Below, one piece after another: positions 53,976 to 63,210 of a stretch of 64,000 nt of DNA (position 1 is the first letter of the stretch; the number at the start of each line of letters is the position of its first letter). The notes beneath the pieces are model-generated. The model searched no databases. It was not told the origin of the DNA and saw only the letters and a program-made list of their open reading frames with translations. Source of the stretch: Bog-473 sp963804055 (GTDB lineage Bacteria; Actinomycetota; Acidimicrobiia; Acidimicrobiales; RAAP-2); NCBI GenBank assembly GCA_963804055.1, contig CAWDOU010000003.1:372001-436000 (forward strand). Reading direction: 5' to 3'. A program made the translations under genes and the position numbers.

Positions 53976-53997
53976 TACACTCTGTGCCGTGAGATAG
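53976..53997 (+). promoter_or_regulatory. Possible leaderless promoter and three-codon uORF before the ABC-F gene
   Basis: TACACT at 53976-53981 is followed after 7 nt by GTG-AGA-TAG (53989-53997), a Val-Arg-stop mini-ORF at the likely transcript start, 82 nt before the ABC-F ATG. Ribosome-sensing leaders precede some ABC-F genes. No clear -35. Confidence 0.25.
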
Positions 53998-54078
53998 AGC
54001 ACGACGCGCCCGGAGGCCGCACCACGTTGCGACCGGATTCACTTGCCGTCGTCCCGCCGTCTTCTCCCGGAGTTCTCC

Positions 54079-55752
54079 ATGCCTCCTCCCACCGCCGCAC
54101 CACTCGCGACACTGGTCGCCCGTCACCTGCACCACGAGAGGGGCGGGTACACGGTGCTCGACGACGTGTCGTTCACCATCGGTCCCGCCACCTGCCTCGG
54201 CGTCGTCGGCCCGAACGGCGTCGGCAAGTCGACCCTGCTGCAGATCCTGGCCGGCCTGTCGGTCCCGACCGCCGGAGAGGTCCGGGTGGACCCGCCGACC
54301 GCCACCGTCGGCTACCTCAGCCAGGAACACGCCCCGGCCGGCGACGAGACGGTCGAGGCAGCGCTGACGCGGCGAACCGGCGTCGCCGGCGCCGAGGCGG
54401 AGCTGGCGGCGGCGGCTTCGGGCCTGGCCTCGGGAGGGTCCGAGGCCGAGGAGCGCTATGCCCTCGCGCTCGAACGCTACGAGACGGTCTCGGCCGGGGA
54501 CTTCGAGGCCCGTCTCGTCAGCGCGTGCGCGCAGGTGGGGCTCCCGGAGGGCATCGCGGCGCAGCCGGTGGCGACGCTGTCGGGCGGGCAGGCGGCCAAG
54601 GTGGCCCTCGCCGCCATTGTCCTCGCCCGTTTCGACATCACCCTCCTCGACGAGCCGACGAACGACCTGGACTTCGACGGCCTGTCCCGCCTGGAGGACA
54701 TCGTGGCCCGGCGGACCGGCGGCATGGTCATCGTCTCGCACGACCGGGCCTTCCTCGAACGGACGGTGACCGACGTCCTCGAGCTGGAGGAGCATTCCCG
54801 CAGCGGGAGCGTGTACGGAGGCGGTTGGGCGGCGTACCAGAGCGAGCGGGCCGCCGGGCAGGCGCACGCGCTCGAGGACTACGCCGTCTACGAGTCACAA
54901 CGCGCCGAGCTCCGCCGGCGCGCCCAACGCGAGCGCCAGTGGGCGAGCAGCGGCGTGGCCCGGGAGAAGAGGCATCCCCGCGACAACGACAAGGCGCAAC
55001 GCGACTTCAGGATCAACCGGACGGAGAGCCTGGCCGGGCGGGCCCGCAGGACCGAGCGCGCCCTGGACGCGCTGGAGGCCGTGGAGAAGCCGTGGGAGGG
55101 CTGGGATCTGCGCTTCACCATCAGCGAGGCGCCGCGCTCGGGCGAGGTCGTCGTCCGGCTGGAGGACGCCGTGATGGAGCGGGGTGGCTTCACGCTGGGT
55201 CCACTCACCCTGGACATCGCCTGGGCCGACCGGGTGGCGCTCGTCGGGCCCAACGGGTCGGGCAAGACGACCCTCGTCGAGGCGGTCCTGGGCCGCCTGC
55301 CGCTCACCGCCGGGACGCGGCGCATGGGGCCCAGCGTCGTGGTGGGCGAGCTGGCCCAGGACCGGCGCATCCTCGGCAGTGGCTCCAACCTGGCCGACGC
55401 CTTCACGGCCGCCACGGGCCTCCCCAGGGACCAGGCCCGCTCCCAGCTGGCCAAGTTCGGGCTCGGCGCCGACGCGGTCCTGCGTCCCGGGGCGACCCTC
55501 TCCCCGGGCGAGCGGACCCGGGCCGAGCTGGCGGCCTTCGCCGCCCTGGGCGTCAATTTCCTGGTCCTCGACGAGCCCACCAACCACCTCGACCTCCCGG
55601 CCATCGAACAGCTCGAGTCGGCGCTGCAGGGGTACAGCGGGACGCTGCTGCTGGTCTCCCACGACCGGAGGCTGCTCGAGACGGTCAGCACCACCCGCCG
55701 TGTCGAGCTCCCCCGCCGGGACGAAGCGACCCGGGGCCGGGGCGAGGCCTGA
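54079..55752 (+). CDS. ABC-F family ATPase (ribosome-associated type)
   Basis: 557-aa soluble protein with two ATPase domains and no membrane part. First domain: Walker A GPNGVGKST, signature LSGGQAAK, Walker B LLDEPTND. Second: GPNGSGKTT, LSPGERTR, VLDEPTNH. A basic linker (RRRAQRERQWASSGVAREKRHPR region) lies between, where ABC-F proteins touch tRNA/ribosome. Function may be translation rescue or antibiotic resistance. ATG 54079 has GGAG upstream. Confidence 0.9.
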   Translation: MPPPTAAPLATLVARHLHHERGGYTVLDDVSFTIGPATCLGVVGPNGVGKSTLLQILAGLSVPTAGEVRVDPPTATVGYLSQEHAPAGDETVEAALTRRTGVAGAEAELAAAASGLASGGSEAEERYALALERYETVSAGDFEARLVSACAQVGLPEGIAAQPVATLSGGQAAKVALAAIVLARFDITLLDEPTNDLDFDGLSRLEDIVARRTGGMVIVSHDRAFLERTVTDVLELEEHSRSGSVYGGGWAAYQSERAAGQAHALEDYAVYESQRAELRRRAQRERQWASSGVAREKRHPRDNDKAQRDFRINRTESLAGRARRTERALDALEAVEKPWEGWDLRFTISEAPRSGEVVVRLEDAVMERGGFTLGPLTLDIAWADRVALVGPNGSGKTTLVEAVLGRLPLTAGTRRMGPSVVVGELAQDRRILGSGSNLADAFTAATGLPRDQARSQLAKFGLGADAVLRPGATLSPGERTRAELAAFAALGVNFLVLDEPTNHLDLPAIEQLESALQGYSGTLLLVSHDRRLLETVSTTRRVELPRRDEATRGRGEA

Positions 55753-55883
55753 GAAGCCGGACGTCAAGGGCCGCCCACCCCGTGGATTCTCCGGAAGCAC
55801 CGTGATTGCAACCCCCCGGCCCCGTTCTTCCTCCTGGAACAGGTCATCGTGGGGTGCAGTCGCCTCGTCCAGCACGGCGGCGG

Positions 55884-55907
55884 CGGGACTCCACGGTGGG
55901 AGTCCCG
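55884..55907 (+). repeat. Hairpin A after the ABC-F gene
   Basis: CGGGACTCC, loop ACGGTG, GGAGTCCCG: perfect 9-bp stem, overlapping hairpin B by four bases. Could be a terminator of the ABC-F transcript, but has no U-tract. Confidence 0.55.
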
Positions 55908-55926
55908 GCCCACCACCTGGGCCGGG
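55904..55926 (+). repeat. Hairpin B, mutually exclusive with hairpin A
   Basis: CCCGGCCCA, loop CCACC, TGGGCCGGG: perfect 9-bp stem sharing CCCG (55904-55907) with the 3' arm of hairpin A, 20 nt before the start of the small gene at 55946. Confidence 0.55.
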
Positions 55927-55945
55927 CAGCACATGGGGGGACACA

Positions 55946-56227
55946 ATGACGAACAGCCTGAACGTGGCAGAGGGCATGGTGCGGCGTCTCATCGCGACGG
56001 CGAACCGATCGCACCCGGGCGCCCGGTGGCGCTACGAGCTCACGAGCGAGGTCGACAACATCGAGGTGGCGTCGACGTCATGGGCCCACACGCTCCGGAT
56101 CCACCCCTGCTGGTTGCGCTACGTCGTGGCCCAGGGTGAGTTCCGGTCCTGCGTGGCTGACGAGATCGAGGCCTGGTACGTCCTGGACCGCCTGACGGCC
56201 GAGGGCCCGGTCACCGTCATCGCCTGA
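55946..56227 (+). CDS. Small conserved-looking hypothetical protein
   Basis: 93-aa soluble protein, Trp- and Arg-containing (MVRRLIATANRSHP, RWRYELTSEVDN, SWAHTLRIHPCWLRYV) with no signal or membrane segment; no family recognised. ATG 55946 follows GGGGGG at 7 nt. It overlaps the convergent oxidoreductase's 3' end by 11 nt. Composition looks like a real protein. Confidence 0.6.
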   Translation: MTNSLNVAEGMVRRLIATANRSHPGARWRYELTSEVDNIEVASTSWAHTLRIHPCWLRYVVAQGEFRSCVADEIEAWYVLDRLTAEGPVTVIA

Positions 56228-57650
56228 CCCCTCCGAAGCGCTCCCGCAGGGCCACCTCGGCCGCGGCGACGCCGCACATCCCGTGGACGCCGCCCCCCGG
56301 CGGGGTCGAAGCCGAGCACAGGTACACACCCTCGACCGGCGTCCGGTAGGGATTCCAGCGCGCCACCGGCCGGAAGATCGTCTGGCGCAGTGTGGCCGCA
56401 CCACCGTTGACGTCGCCTCCCAGCAGGTTCGGGTTGTGCGCTTCGGCCTCGTCGGCGGTGCGCACGCTCCGGGCCAGCACCAGGTCGCGGAAGCCCGGCG
56501 CAAATCTCTCGATCTGCGCCTCCATGCGCTCGCACATGTCCACGCTCGAGCCGTTCGGCACGTGGCAGTAGGCCCACAGCGTGTGCTTCCCCTCCGGAGC
56601 CCGCGTCGGGTCGACCACGCAGGGCTGGGCCACCAGGACGAACGGGTGCTCGGCGTGGCGCCCGGACCCTACCGTGGCCTCGCTGCGCGCCACCTCGTCG
56701 AACGTGCCACCCACATGGACGGTGACGGTGCGGCGGCAGGCCTCCGCCGTCCAGGGCACCGGGCCGTCGAGCGCCCAGTCCACCTTGCACGTGCCGGGGC
56801 CGGGCTTGAAGCGGGCCCAGGGCCGGGCGGCCCGGCGGGAGAGCTGCGCCCCGGCCAGGGCGATGAAGGCACGCGGTGAGGTGTCCAGGAGGACCGCCCG
56901 CGCCGGCGGGAGCTCGGCCAGCGAGGTCACCGGGCTGCCGGTGTGCACGACACCGCCCAGGCGCCGCAGCTCGCTGGCCAACCCTTGCGCGATGGCGGCA
57001 CTGCCCCCGGCCACGACGGGCCAGCCGGCACCGTGGCCGAGCGCGGTGAGAAGGAGGGCGAAGGCGGAGGTGAGGGGCGCGTTCAGCGGCTCCATGGAGT
57101 GCGCCGCCGTGCCGGCCAGGAGGGCCCGCGCCGAATCGGTGCTGAAGCGCCGGGATGTGTGCTGCACCGACGGGGTGCCGACCAGCGCGAAGCGGGCCAG
57201 CGCCAGCGGGTCCCGCGGCACGCTGCGCATCGGCCCGAGGACGTAGGGCACGATGCGGTCGAGCCAGTCCACCAGCGGGCCCACCAGGTCTCGATAGGCG
57301 TCGGCGTCGCCGCCGAGATGGCCGGCGGTCTCGTCGACGTCCCGGTACAGCGCGGCGGCCCGGCCGTTCCCGAGCGGATGGGCGAAGGCGACGTCGGGCT
57401 GGCGGATGACGACGCCGAGGGCGGCCAGGTCGAGCGAGCGGAAGAACGGGGACGACACCAACGCCGGGTGCACCGCCGAGCACACGTCGTGCCGGAACCC
57501 GTCGAGGGTCAGGGCCTGGGTGCGGGTCCCGCCCCCGATGGTCGGCTCGCCCTCGAAGACCTCCACGCCGAGGCCCGCCCGGGCCAGGGTCAGCGCGGCG
57601 GCCAGGCCGTTGGGCCCCGAGCCGACCACGACGGCATCGGGGCGCTCCAT
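56217..57650 (-). CDS. FAD-dependent amine oxidase/phytoene desaturase-like oxidoreductase
   Basis: 477-aa flavoprotein: DAVVVGSGPNGLAAAL (FAD), EVFEGEPTIGGGTRT, and the C-terminal FAD end GVYLCSASTPPGGGVHGMCG. It resembles the CrtI/pyridine nucleotide-disulfide oxidoreductase group that includes carotenoid desaturases and many uncharacterised actinobacterial enzymes. No carotenoid genes are nearby. ATG 57650. Confidence 0.88.
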   Translation of the reverse strand: MERPDAVVVGSGPNGLAAALTLARAGLGVEVFEGEPTIGGGTRTQALTLDGFRHDVCSAVHPALVSSPFFRSLDLAALGVVIRQPDVAFAHPLGNGRAAALYRDVDETAGHLGGDADAYRDLVGPLVDWLDRIVPYVLGPMRSVPRDPLALARFALVGTPSVQHTSRRFSTDSARALLAGTAAHSMEPLNAPLTSAFALLLTALGHGAGWPVVAGGSAAIAQGLASELRRLGGVVHTGSPVTSLAELPPARAVLLDTSPRAFIALAGAQLSRRAARPWARFKPGPGTCKVDWALDGPVPWTAEACRRTVTVHVGGTFDEVARSEATVGSGRHAEHPFVLVAQPCVVDPTRAPEGKHTLWAYCHVPNGSSVDMCERMEAQIERFAPGFRDLVLARSVRTADEAEAHNPNLLGGDVNGGAATLRQTIFRPVARWNPYRTPVEGVYLCSASTPPGGGVHGMCGVAAAEVALRERFGGVRR

Positions 57651-57786
57651 GCACCGACGTTACAGACCGCCGTCCCGCGGCCCGCGTTGGCGCGCCGGCC
57701 CCCGGGTCAATAGGTTGCGCACGCCGGCAGGTGACGCCCACCTGCGTCCATCCCGCCCGGCCCACGAACACGAGAAGGGGGTCCCC

Positions 57787-58923
57787 ATGGCAGAGGTGCA
57801 CGGAACCTGCGAGCCGCGCTTCGAAGCGGTCCGCCGCACGTTGGCCGACCAGATCGACACCGGGGCCGACCTCGGCGCCTCCGTCGCCGTCTTCGTGCAC
57901 GGAGAGCCCGTCGTCGACATCTGGGGCGGTTGGGCCGACGAGGAGAAGACGCGGCCGTGGGAGCGCGACACCATCACCAACGTGTGGTCGACCACCAAGA
58001 CGATGACGTTCCTCGTCGCGCTCATGCTGGCCGACCGCAAGGAGCTCGACTTCCACGCGCCCGTCGCCACCTACTGGCCCGAGTTCGCCGCCAACGGCAA
58101 GGAGCACATCGAGGTGCGCCACGTCATGGGGCACACCGCGGGGCTGAGCGGCTGGGAGGAGCCGCTGAAGGCGGAGGACCTGGCCAACTGGGAGCTCTGC
58201 GTCAGCGGGCTCGCCGCCCAGGCGCCGTGGTGGGAGCCGGGCACCGCATCGGGGTACCACGCGGTGACGCAGGGGTACCTCATCGGCGAGATCGTCCGCC
58301 GCATCACCGGCGAGAGCATCGGCGCCTGGTTCGCCCGCGAGGTGGCCAAGCCGCTCGATGCGGACTTCTTCATCGGCCTCCCGGCGAGCGAGGACCACCG
58401 CGTGTCCAACGTCATCCCGCCGCCGCCCATCGATCCGGCCTCCATGGAGGGTCAGGTCTCCGAGCTCATGCTCAAGACGTTCATGAACCCGCCCATCGAT
58501 GCCCGCAACGCGCACGAGGAGTGGTGGCGGCGCGCCGAGATCCCCGCCGCCAACGGCCAGGGCAATGCCCGCTCGGTCGCCGCCATTCAGTCGATCATCG
58601 CCGGACGGGGTCAGGCCCGCGGCGTGCGCCTGCTCTCCGCCGAGGGCACCGACCCGATCTTCGAGGTGCAGGCCGAGGGCATCGACAAGGTACTCGGCGT
58701 GCAGGAGCGCATGGGCATGGGCTACGGACTGAGCAACCCGCCCGAGATGCCGATCGGCCCGCACGCCTGCTACTGGGGCGGGTACGGCGGCTCGGTCATC
58801 GTCATGGATCAGGACGCGGAGCTCACCGCGTGTTACGTCATGAACCGCATGGAGTCGGGCCTCGCAGGCGATCTGCGCGGCACCAACATCATCGCCGCCG
58901 CCGTCGAGGGTCTCGCCTCTTAG
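57787..58923 (+). CDS. Serine hydrolase/EstB-type beta-lactamase-fold esterase
   Basis: 378-aa class C beta-lactamase-fold protein. Ser68-x-x-Lys71 is STTK; the Tyr motif is SGYHAV; a C-terminal GYGGSVIVMDQ region stands for the KTG box. No signal peptide, so it is a cytosolic esterase/peptidase of the EstB/LACTB type, not a secreted beta-lactamase. Its stop overlaps that of the convergent RidA gene. Confidence 0.9.
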   Translation: MAEVHGTCEPRFEAVRRTLADQIDTGADLGASVAVFVHGEPVVDIWGGWADEEKTRPWERDTITNVWSTTKTMTFLVALMLADRKELDFHAPVATYWPEFAANGKEHIEVRHVMGHTAGLSGWEEPLKAEDLANWELCVSGLAAQAPWWEPGTASGYHAVTQGYLIGEIVRRITGESIGAWFAREVAKPLDADFFIGLPASEDHRVSNVIPPPPIDPASMEGQVSELMLKTFMNPPIDARNAHEEWWRRAEIPAANGQGNARSVAAIQSIIAGRGQARGVRLLSAEGTDPIFEVQAEGIDKVLGVQERMGMGYGLSNPPEMPIGPHACYWGGYGGSVIVMDQDAELTACYVMNRMESGLAGDLRGTNIIAAAVEGLAS

Positions 58924-59303
58924 GGTACGACCGCCTCGGCTTCGATCTCCACCTTCCAGGCGGGGTCGAGCAATCCCGCCACGACGACCATCGTCGCCGC
59001 GGGGCGCACGTGGCCGAGGATCTCGCCGTGCACGGCGCCGACCGCGTCGCCGTCGGCGGCCGACGTGATGTACATGCGGGTCCGCACGACGTCGTCGAGC
59101 GACGCGCCGGCCTCGGCCAGTGCCGCCTCGATGATGGCGAAGCAACGCCGCGCCTGCGCTCCCGGATCGTCGGGGCAGAGGCCGGCCGGCATGACCGGGC
59201 CGGTTCCCGAGACGATGACGCGGTCCCCCACGCGGAGCGCCCGGCTGAAGCCGATGGTGGGCTCGAACGGTGAGCCCGAGGCGATGTACCGGCGCTCGGC
59301 CAT
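58920..59303 (-). CDS. RidA/YjgF-family protein
   Basis: 127-aa RidA-fold protein with the conserved Arg in VRTRMYIT and the C-terminal EIEAEAVV; VIVSGTGP near residue 30 is normal. Enzymes of this family hydrolyse reactive enamines/imines or related intermediates; subfamily unknown. ATG 59303; an upstream ATG at 59312 is possible. Confidence 0.9.
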   Translation of the reverse strand: MAERRYIASGSPFEPTIGFSRALRVGDRVIVSGTGPVMPAGLCPDDPGAQARRCFAIIEAALAEAGASLDDVVRTRMYITSAADGDAVGAVHGEILGHVRPAATMVVVAGLLDPAWKVEIEAEAVVP

Positions 59304-59331
59304 GCCCGGCATCCTCCCACCCCCGCTGACC

Positions 59332-59350
59332 CCGGCCGTGCAACGGCCGG
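59332..59350. promoter_or_regulatory. 8-bp inverted repeat in the RidA/transpeptidase spacer
   Basis: CCGGCCGT, GCA, ACGGCCGG: perfect 8-bp arms with a 3-nt centre, directly before a -10-like TACGCT (59351-59356) for the rightward gene. It may be an operator between the divergent genes. Confidence 0.45.
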
Positions 59351-59376
59351 TACGCTTGCCCCGAATCGGAGGTGGG

Positions 59377-60183
59377 ATGGGTCTGGGTCGGCGGCGGGTC
59401 GTGGTCCTGGCGGGATCAGGGGCGATGGCGCTGGGCATCGCCGCGCTCGTCGTCGCGGCCGTCGGCGTCTTCTCGGGGACCCCGGCGGCGCCGACGAGCA
59501 CGCACCACGCAGCGTTGGCGGTCCCTTCGACGACCACCACGACGACGACTGCGCCGCCCGCGCCGGCCGGGCCGCCGGCCAGCACGCTGGTGGCCACCAC
59601 GAACGGCGCGATCCCCGGCTACGCCTCCCCCGAGTCCGCCGCGCCGTCCATGACCGTCCCCGGATCGTGGTACGGGTACCCCTCCAAGCTGCCCGTCATC
59701 ACGAGCGAGCCCGGGTGGCTCTACGTGCGCCTGGCCCAGCGCCCCAACGGCTCGACGATCTGGGTGCGCCAGAGCGACGTCACGCTCTCGACCACGACGT
59801 ACGCCATCGTCGTCAACCTCACGACGATGCACCTGCAGGTCTACGACAACGGCGAGCAGCTGTACGACTTCCCCGCCGGCATCGGCGCGCCCGACGACCC
59901 CACGCCCCCCGGGCAGTACTTCGTGCCGATGCAGTACCCCTCGCCCGGCCCCGGCTACGGCCCCTTCGTGCTCGTCACCTCGGACCATTCCGACACCATC
60001 ACCGACTGGGAGGACACCGGCGACGCGGTCATCGGGATCCATGGGCCGATCACCTCGTACGACGACTCGCTGATCGGGACGACGGGCGCCGCCATTTCGC
60101 ACGGGTGCATCCGGCTGCACGACGCCGACTTGGCCGAGCTGTCGGTGATCCCGGCCGGGACGCCCATCGACATCGTCAGCTGA
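59377..60183 (+). CDS. L,D-transpeptidase (YkuD) with signal/anchor
   Basis: 268-aa secreted or membrane-anchored protein: N-terminal Arg-rich start, hydrophobic helix, Thr-rich linker, an SH3-like region, then the YkuD domain with HGPI and SHGCIRLHDAD (catalytic Cys244). It would crosslink peptidoglycan 3-3 or attach proteins outside. ATG 59377 has GGAGG 4-5 nt upstream. Confidence 0.92.
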   Translation: MGLGRRRVVVLAGSGAMALGIAALVVAAVGVFSGTPAAPTSTHHAALAVPSTTTTTTTAPPAPAGPPASTLVATTNGAIPGYASPESAAPSMTVPGSWYGYPSKLPVITSEPGWLYVRLAQRPNGSTIWVRQSDVTLSTTTYAIVVNLTTMHLQVYDNGEQLYDFPAGIGAPDDPTPPGQYFVPMQYPSPGPGYGPFVLVTSDHSDTITDWEDTGDAVIGIHGPITSYDDSLIGTTGAAISHGCIRLHDADLAELSVIPAGTPIDIVS

Positions 60184-60245
60184 CCCTGTTCCGCAGGGCC
60201 CGGAGCATAAATGGCGGCTGCCCTGTCACACCTCGTCGCCGGAGC

Positions 60246-60272
60246 GGGCCTCCTGTGTCGACACGAGGGCCC
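60246..60272. repeat. Imperfect inverted repeat after the L,D-transpeptidase gene
   Basis: GTGTCGACAC palindrome flanked by GGGCCTC and GAGGGCCC with small bulges, 63 nt after the transpeptidase stop. Terminator-like stem without U-tract. Confidence 0.4.
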
Positions 60273-60285
60273 GGGGGGAAGAGTG

Positions 60286-60369
60286 ATGGCAGCGATGGAG
60301 GACGGTGGCTTCGAAGCGCTCCTCGCCGATCGCCCGCGCGAGCTCGACCCGACCATCCTCGGCGCCTGA
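60286..60369 (+). CDS. Possible 27-aa small protein
   Basis: ATG 60286 after GGGGGGAAGAG, coding MAAMEDGGFEALLADRPREL and seven more residues to TGA at 60367. No family. The ribosome-binding site is good, but length and position (just before a convergent gene) make chance likely. Confidence 0.25.
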   Translation: MAAMEDGGFEALLADRPRELDPTILGA

Positions 60370-60372
60370 GCG

Positions 60373-61263
60373 TCAGACCCCGAGGTCGTCGAGATAGTCG
60401 CGGGCCCGGGCGAATGCCGCGGCCGCCTCGGGAACGCCGGCGCTGACCAGCCCCTGCCAGCCGTGCACCATGCCCGGCCACGACTCCGCCGCCACGGCCA
60501 CCCCGGCCGCGGCCGCGGCGCGGGCCAGGGCCTCGGTCCCGTGCCGGAGGGTGTCGTGCTCCCCCGACGGGAGGTAGAGCGCGGGAAGGCCCGCCAGATC
60601 GGCGTGCGCGGGAGACAGGGCGGGGTCCGCGAGCGGCACCTGACCCGCCGCGTAGTCGCGCCCGCGGTGGCGGACCCAGTCCGCCGTGAGGAACGGGTCA
60701 TCGCCGTCGACTCCGACGGGATCGGGCACCGAGACGTCGAACCAGCCCGAGATGGAGAGGAAGCAGGCCGGCAGCGCCACGCCCTCGTCGCGCGCCAGCA
60801 GGAGCGCGCCCAAACCCAGCAGCCCGCCGCACGAGTCGCCGCTGACCACCAGGTGCGCCGGGTCGACGTCGCCGTCCAGCAGCCCGCGGTAGGCGGCGAG
60901 GCAATCTTCGTGCGCGGCGGGAAAGGCGTGCTCGGGGGCCAGCCGGTAGTCCGGCATGACGACGCGCGCCTGGAGCTGTTCGGCCAGCAGGGCGCCGTAG
61001 AAGTGATAGTCGTCGAGCGGGCACGAGACGAACCCGCCGCCGTGGCAGTGGAACACGACACGGTCGCGCCGCGGCTGGCGCGTGTCGTCGTACCACGCGC
61101 AGCGCACGCCGGCGAGCGCCACCTCTGTCACCGTGACATGGGCCGGCACCGGGTGCCCGTGGAAGGGCGCCAGCATCGCCCGCACGGCCCGGTAGTCCGC
61201 GTCGGGGTCGGCAAAGTCCGGCGGGACGAGGGCCAGGATGTCGGCGAGCTGGCGGCTGGGCAC
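60373..61263 (-). CDS. HSL-family alpha/beta hydrolase (esterase)
   Basis: 296-aa hormone-sensitive-lipase type esterase. Oxyanion hole HGGGFVSC, nucleophile GDSCGG, Asp in SGEHDTLRHG, His in GMVHGW. Cytosolic. GTG 61263 has GAGG upstream and lies 8 nt after the monooxygenase stop, so the enzymes are co-expressed; an ester made by a Baeyer-Villiger enzyme could be its substrate. Confidence 0.9.
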   Translation of the reverse strand: MPSRQLADILALVPPDFADPDADYRAVRAMLAPFHGHPVPAHVTVTEVALAGVRCAWYDDTRQPRRDRVVFHCHGGGFVSCPLDDYHFYGALLAEQLQARVVMPDYRLAPEHAFPAAHEDCLAAYRGLLDGDVDPAHLVVSGDSCGGLLGLGALLLARDEGVALPACFLSISGWFDVSVPDPVGVDGDDPFLTADWVRHRGRDYAAGQVPLADPALSPAHADLAGLPALYLPSGEHDTLRHGTEALARAAAAAGVAVAAESWPGMVHGWQGLVSAGVPEAAAAFARARDYLDDLGV

Positions 61264-61271
61264 CGTCGGCC

Positions 61272-63173
61272 TCAGTCCAACTCGTAGTCGGCCAGGTCGG
61301 GATCCCTGGTGCGGGCCCAGTACGTGTGCAGATCGAAGGGCCAGTTCTGCGTCACGCGCCCGCGCGGGTTGCGGTACCAGGTCGGGACGTCCGCCACGCC
61401 CCACACCATCAGCGCGTTGCCCTCCTCCATTTCGCGGCCGTACCGCTCGTGCACCTGGCGGCGCACGGTCATGGTCCGGTGGCCGTCCCGCAGCAACCGC
61501 CCGATCGCCTCCACCGCGTAGCGCACCTGGCACTCGACCATGATCAGGATGCTGCCGTTGATGACCAGGTTCGTGTTCGGCCCGTAGAGCATGAAGAAGT
61601 TCGGAAACCCCGGCACCGTCATGCCGAGGTAGGCCTGGGCGTCCCCGCCCCACTCCTCGCTGAGCTCGACCCCACCGGCGCCGAAGACCCGCATGGGCGC
61701 CACGAAGTCCGAGGCGCTGAACCCGGTCCCGTAGATGATCACGTCGGCCGGGCGTTCCTCCCCGTCCCGTGTGCGCACACCATGGGCGGTGACCTCGGCG
61801 ATCGGCGTCGTGACGAGGTCGACGTCGGGGCGGCTGAGGGCCGCCGCCCAGCGCCCGTCATCGCGCAGCGCCCGCTTGGCGAAGGGAGGGAAGTGCGGGA
61901 CCATCTTCTCGAAGAGCGCGTCGTCCGCCACCTGCCCCCGCAGCACATTGAGCAGCATGGAGCGCACGAAGTCGTTCCCGGCACTCACCGCCTCGGTGTG
62001 CTCGTCCCATTCGGGGTCGACCCGGGCGGCCACCAGGAGCCCTTCGTGCATCAGCCAGAACTGCCAGAGCCTGTCCCAGCGCCCGTAGATCGGCAGGAGC
62101 CGCAGCAGGTCGTGGAACTCGGGCGGGAACGGGTCGCCATAGTTGTCCGTCGGGAGCAGCCAGGGCGGCGTGCGTTGGTAGACGTCGAGGTGGCCCACCT
62201 GCTCCGCCAGGTGCGGGACGAACTGGGCCGCACTGGCCCCGGTCCCGATGACGGCGACGCGCCGTCCCGCCAGCTCCACCGCGTCGTCCCATGCCGCCGA
62301 GTGGAAGGACGGTCCGGCGAAGCGATCCTGTCCCGCGATGGTCGGGAAGGACGGCCGATTGAGCTGGCCCACGGCGCAGACGATGCCGTCGAAGACCTCG
62401 GTCTCCTCGTCCTCGGGGCCGACCTGCACCGTGAGCGCCCAGGTCCGGTCGCTGTCGTCGAACCGGGCCTCGGTCACCTCGGCGCCGAAGTGGATGCACT
62501 CCACCAGACCCAGGTCCTTGGTCATCGCCTGCAGGTAGGCCAGCAGATCGGGCTGGGCCGAGAAGCGCGAGACCCAGTCGTTGGTCTGGGCGAAGGAGAA
62601 GCTGTAGAGCTGATTGGGGACGTCGACGCGGCAGCCCGGATACACGTTCTCGAGCCAGGTGCCGCCCACGTCGCTGTTCTTCTCGAACACGGTGACCGCG
62701 ACGCCGGCCTGGCGCAGTCGGTGTGCCGCCGCCAGGCCGGAGGCGCCTGCCCCGATCACGGCACAGCGGAACGCGGCGCCGATTTCGCCGAGATGCCACG
62801 TGGGCGCACGCGGGTCGGTTCCCGGGAGGGCGAGCTCTTCGGTGAGGAAGCCGTCCCAGTGCTCGGCCACGCCCGCGCCGGCCAGGAATCCGTAGATGCG
62901 CCGCCGTTCCCCGGGTGTCAGCACATGGTCGGGCCGGCCCGCCGCGAGATGGTCCGCCAGCGCGGCGCCGGCCAGCGCCCGTGCCGCCGCCTCCTGCTCG
63001 GCAGCGAGGCCACGGCCGGGGACGAGCAGCTGGGCCTGGTCCGGCGCGAACTCCTCCCGGAGCAGCGACAGGTCTCCCGTCCGGTGCGCCACGGCGCACA
63101 GGAGGGGGTGGACGTCCGCCACCGCGCAGGCGGCCTGCAGGAGCGCATCGTCAACCCCACCCGTTCGTGACAC
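61272..63173 (-). CDS. Baeyer-Villiger-type flavin monooxygenase
   Basis: 633-aa class B monooxygenase. A helical N-terminal extension (about 130 residues), FAD site GAGASGL (141), fingerprint FAGPSFHSAAW (285-295, variant of FxGxxxHxxxW), NADP site GTGASA. Length and extension match BVMOs acting on ketones such as steroid or alkyl ketones (e.g. cyclododecanone/steroid type). GTG 63173. Confidence 0.9.
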   Translation of the reverse strand: MSRTGGVDDALLQAACAVADVHPLLCAVAHRTGDLSLLREEFAPDQAQLLVPGRGLAAEQEAAARALAGAALADHLAAGRPDHVLTPGERRRIYGFLAGAGVAEHWDGFLTEELALPGTDPRAPTWHLGEIGAAFRCAVIGAGASGLAAAHRLRQAGVAVTVFEKNSDVGGTWLENVYPGCRVDVPNQLYSFSFAQTNDWVSRFSAQPDLLAYLQAMTKDLGLVECIHFGAEVTEARFDDSDRTWALTVQVGPEDEETEVFDGIVCAVGQLNRPSFPTIAGQDRFAGPSFHSAAWDDAVELAGRRVAVIGTGASAAQFVPHLAEQVGHLDVYQRTPPWLLPTDNYGDPFPPEFHDLLRLLPIYGRWDRLWQFWLMHEGLLVAARVDPEWDEHTEAVSAGNDFVRSMLLNVLRGQVADDALFEKMVPHFPPFAKRALRDDGRWAAALSRPDVDLVTTPIAEVTAHGVRTRDGEERPADVIIYGTGFSASDFVAPMRVFGAGGVELSEEWGGDAQAYLGMTVPGFPNFFMLYGPNTNLVINGSILIMVECQVRYAVEAIGRLLRDGHRTMTVRRQVHERYGREMEEGNALMVWGVADVPTWYRNPRGRVTQNWPFDLHTYWARTRDPDLADYELD

Positions 63174-63210
63174 CGGGAACGAGCCTACGCAGGCGCGTCC
63201 GGCCGGGTGA

